Assembly (NCBI GenBank): GCA_964581605.1
Contig: CAZOPF010000179.1
Span: forward strand, 1-6,606
Reading direction: 5' to 3'
Source: CAADGU01 sp964581605
GTDB lineage: Bacteria; Chloroflexota; Anaerolineae; Promineifilales; Promineifilaceae
DNA length: 6,606 nt
Position 1 is the stretch's first letter. Each line of letters begins with the position of its first letter. Of this stretch, positions 5,469-6,606 are shown in pieces. Made by a program: the position numbers and the translations under genes. The notes beneath the pieces are model-generated. The model did no database searches. It had not been told where the DNA came from and worked only from the letters and a program-made list of their open reading frames with translations.

Positions 5469-6599
5469 ATGGTCAATCAAGAAAAGGGATCACATCACAA
5501 AATACGGGTCGGCGTCATCTTCGGCGGGCGGTCGGGCGAACATGAAGTGTCGCTGCAATCGGCGCAGTCGGTGATGCAGGCATTGGACCCGGCGAAGTAT
5601 GCGGTGGTGCCGATTGGCATTGACAAACACGGCCGTTGGCTGACCGGTGATCCCCTGGCGGCGTTGACCGAAGGTCGCGCCTCCCAACCGGCGACCCTGC
5701 TGCCTGACCCACAATCGGCATCCTTGATGCAGGTAGAAGAAAGCGAGCGGCACGTGACCGGGCTAACGGCCGTGACCGAACTCGACGTCATCTTCCCCGT
5801 TTTGCACGGCCCGTATGGCGAGGATGGCACGGTGCAGGGGTTGTTGGAACTGGCAGACCTGCCCTATGTGGGCGCGGGTGTAGTTGGTTCGGCCGTGGGC
5901 ATGGACAAGGCTATTTTTAAGCAGGTGATGGCGGCCAATGGGCTGCCGGTGCTGCCCTGGCGATTGGTTCTGGCCAGCCAATGGCGGGCACAGCCGGAAA
6001 CGGTTTTGGCTGCGATAGAAGCGGAATTGCCCTACCCTCTGTTCACCAAACCGGCGAACCTGGGTTCCAGCGTGGGCGTGTGTAAATGCCGCAACCGGGC
6101 CGAACTGGTAGCGGGATTGGACGAAGCGGCCCGGTATGATCGGCGCATCATTGTGGAACAGGGGATTAACGGCCGTGAACTGGAAGTGGCCGTCTTGGGC
6201 AATGATGACCCGATGACCAGCGTGGTGGGCGAGATACGGCCGCGCCGCGACTTTTACGATTACGTCGCCAAATACATCAGCGACGATTCCGAACTGATTA
6301 TTCCTGCCCCCGTAACGCCGGCAATGGCGGCGCAGGTGCGTGAACTGGCGCTACAGGCCTATCGGGCTATTGATTGCGCTGGCTTAGGGCGGGTAGATTT
6401 GTTGCTAGATAAAGATTATGGTAAGTTGTACCTGAACGAAATCAACACCATTCCCGGCTTCACCCACATTTCGATGTACCCCAAATTGTGGGAAGCCAGT
6501 GGCCTGAGCTACGGCGACCTATTGGACAAATTGATTACTTTGGCGATGGAACGGCATGAGGAAAAAGAGCAGTTGAAAAAGAGTTTTGAGATTGAGTAA
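5469..6599 (+). CDS. ddl: D-alanine--D-alanine ligase (Ddl)
   Basis: Ddl is a cytoplasmic ATP-grasp enzyme that makes the D-Ala-D-Ala dipeptide added by MurF. The protein has 376 residues, normal for the family. Visible motifs are FGGRSGEHEVSL (18-29) with Glu24, FPVLHGPYGEDGTVQG (109-124), GMDKAIFK (144-151), KPANLGSSVGV (194-204) with Ser200, EQGINGRELEV (230-240), FYDYVAKY (262-269), GLGRVDLLLD (305-314) and NEINTIPGFT (323-332). Tyr269 in the AKY of the omega loop, where D-lactate ligases carry Phe or use a different loop, indicates D-Ala-D-Ala specificity, so no intrinsic vancomycin resistance is implied. The ATG follows AACGAAAA with no Shine-Dalgarno sequence, and no other start is possible before the first motif. 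The last codons and the TAA are encoded by an octamer repeat. In dcw clusters ftsQ often follows, but it is outside this window. Confidence 0.96.
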   Translation: MVNQEKGSHHKIRVGVIFGGRSGEHEVSLQSAQSVMQALDPAKYAVVPIGIDKHGRWLTGDPLAALTEGRASQPATLLPDPQSASLMQVEESERHVTGLTAVTELDVIFPVLHGPYGEDGTVQGLLELADLPYVGAGVVGSAVGMDKAIFKQVMAANGLPVLPWRLVLASQWRAQPETVLAAIEAELPYPLFTKPANLGSSVGVCKCRNRAELVAGLDEAARYDRRIIVEQGINGRELEVAVLGNDDPMTSVVGEIRPRRDFYDYVAKYISDDSELIIPAPVTPAMAAQVRELALQAYRAIDCAGLGRVDLLLDKDYGKLYLNEINTIPGFTHISMYPKLWEASGLSYGDLLDKLITLAMERHEEKEQLKKSFEIE

Positions 6600-6606
6600 T
6601 TGAGTA
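6588..6606. repeat. Start of an octamer-unit array at the ddl stop, cut by window end
   Basis: The units GAGATTGA (6588-6595) and GTAATTGA (6596-6603) plus GTA follow one another. The first is identical to a unit of the murG-end array and the second belongs to the unit type of the ftsW-leader array, so one element mixes both. The ddl TAA (6597-6599) is inside the second unit. The expected opposite-sense half would lie beyond the window. Confidence 0.65.

Larger units (their letters stand above)
1063..6176. repeat. Dispersed palindromic octamer ACGGCCGT (ten copies)
   Basis: Exact copies start at 1063, 1138, 2248, 3064, 3380, 4174, 4953, 5629, 5766 and 6169, all inside coding sequence. The octamer is its own reverse complement. 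The CGGCCG core occurs 23 times in the window in total, 18 of them preceded by A on the + strand. Seven-of-eight variants include 580, 1188, 2062, 2790, 2896, 3450, 3699, 3808, 4985, 5889 and 6236. None lies in the intergenic hairpins. The coordinates given here span the first to the last exact copy. Confidence 0.8.

Noticed and set aside
6252..6290. Ddl as a D-Ala-D-Lac ligase conferring vancomycin resistance
   Set aside because: The omega loop keeps FYDYVAKY with Tyr269, the D-Ala-D-Ala form, and no vanH/vanX-like neighbours are present.

Overview
The window carries a peptidoglycan precursor and septation gene block of the dcw (division and cell wall) type. All genes are on the + strand, in the order ftsW, murG, a CvpA-family membrane protein gene, murC, murB, ddl. 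The order ftsW-murG-murC-murB-ddl is the classical dcw order. The CvpA-like gene between murG and murC is the unusual member. Several features point to the Chloroflexota, probably an Anaerolineae/Ardenticatenia-like lineage: MurG reads GGTGGG and YLPDVEPG where most phyla have GGTGGH and HEQN-type motifs, MurC has EADEYD with an HDHPD motif, and gene ends carry short-unit hairpin repeats. This placement rests on recollection of those families, not on a search. A run of 100 Ns marks a scaffold join, so the sequence is probably a draft or metagenome-assembled genome.

Layout: 1-54 octamer-unit hairpin and short leader; 55-1209 ftsW; 1205-1305 heptamer-unit hairpin; 1315-2427 murG; 2404-2471 octamer-unit hairpin; 2497-2924 CvpA-like gene cut by the gap; 2925-3024 gap; 3025-4365 murC lacking its N-terminus; 4338-4371 perfect 13-bp hairpin over the murC stop; 4382-5341 murB; 5345-5463 second heptamer-unit hairpin; 5469-6599 ddl; 6588-6606 start of another octamer array, cut by the window end. 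There is no gene-free stretch over 300 bases. No tRNA, rRNA, CRISPR, insertion sequence or convincing promoter was seen.

The genes form one pathway. MurB makes UDP-MurNAc, MurC adds L-Ala, Ddl supplies D-Ala-D-Ala, MurG turns lipid I into lipid II, and FtsW polymerises lipid II at the septum. Co-directional order and short spacers suggest one transcription unit.

The genes are conventional; two DNA-level patterns are not. First, every gene junction that can be inspected carries a hairpin, four of them built from 7- or 8-base tandem units, and each visible stop codon lies inside the hairpin or within a few bases of it. Second, the palindromic octamer ACGGCCGT occurs ten times inside coding sequence, in more than one reading frame, and its CGGCCG core occurs 23 times. 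This resembles the highly iterated palindrome (HIP1) of cyanobacteria but with a different sequence.
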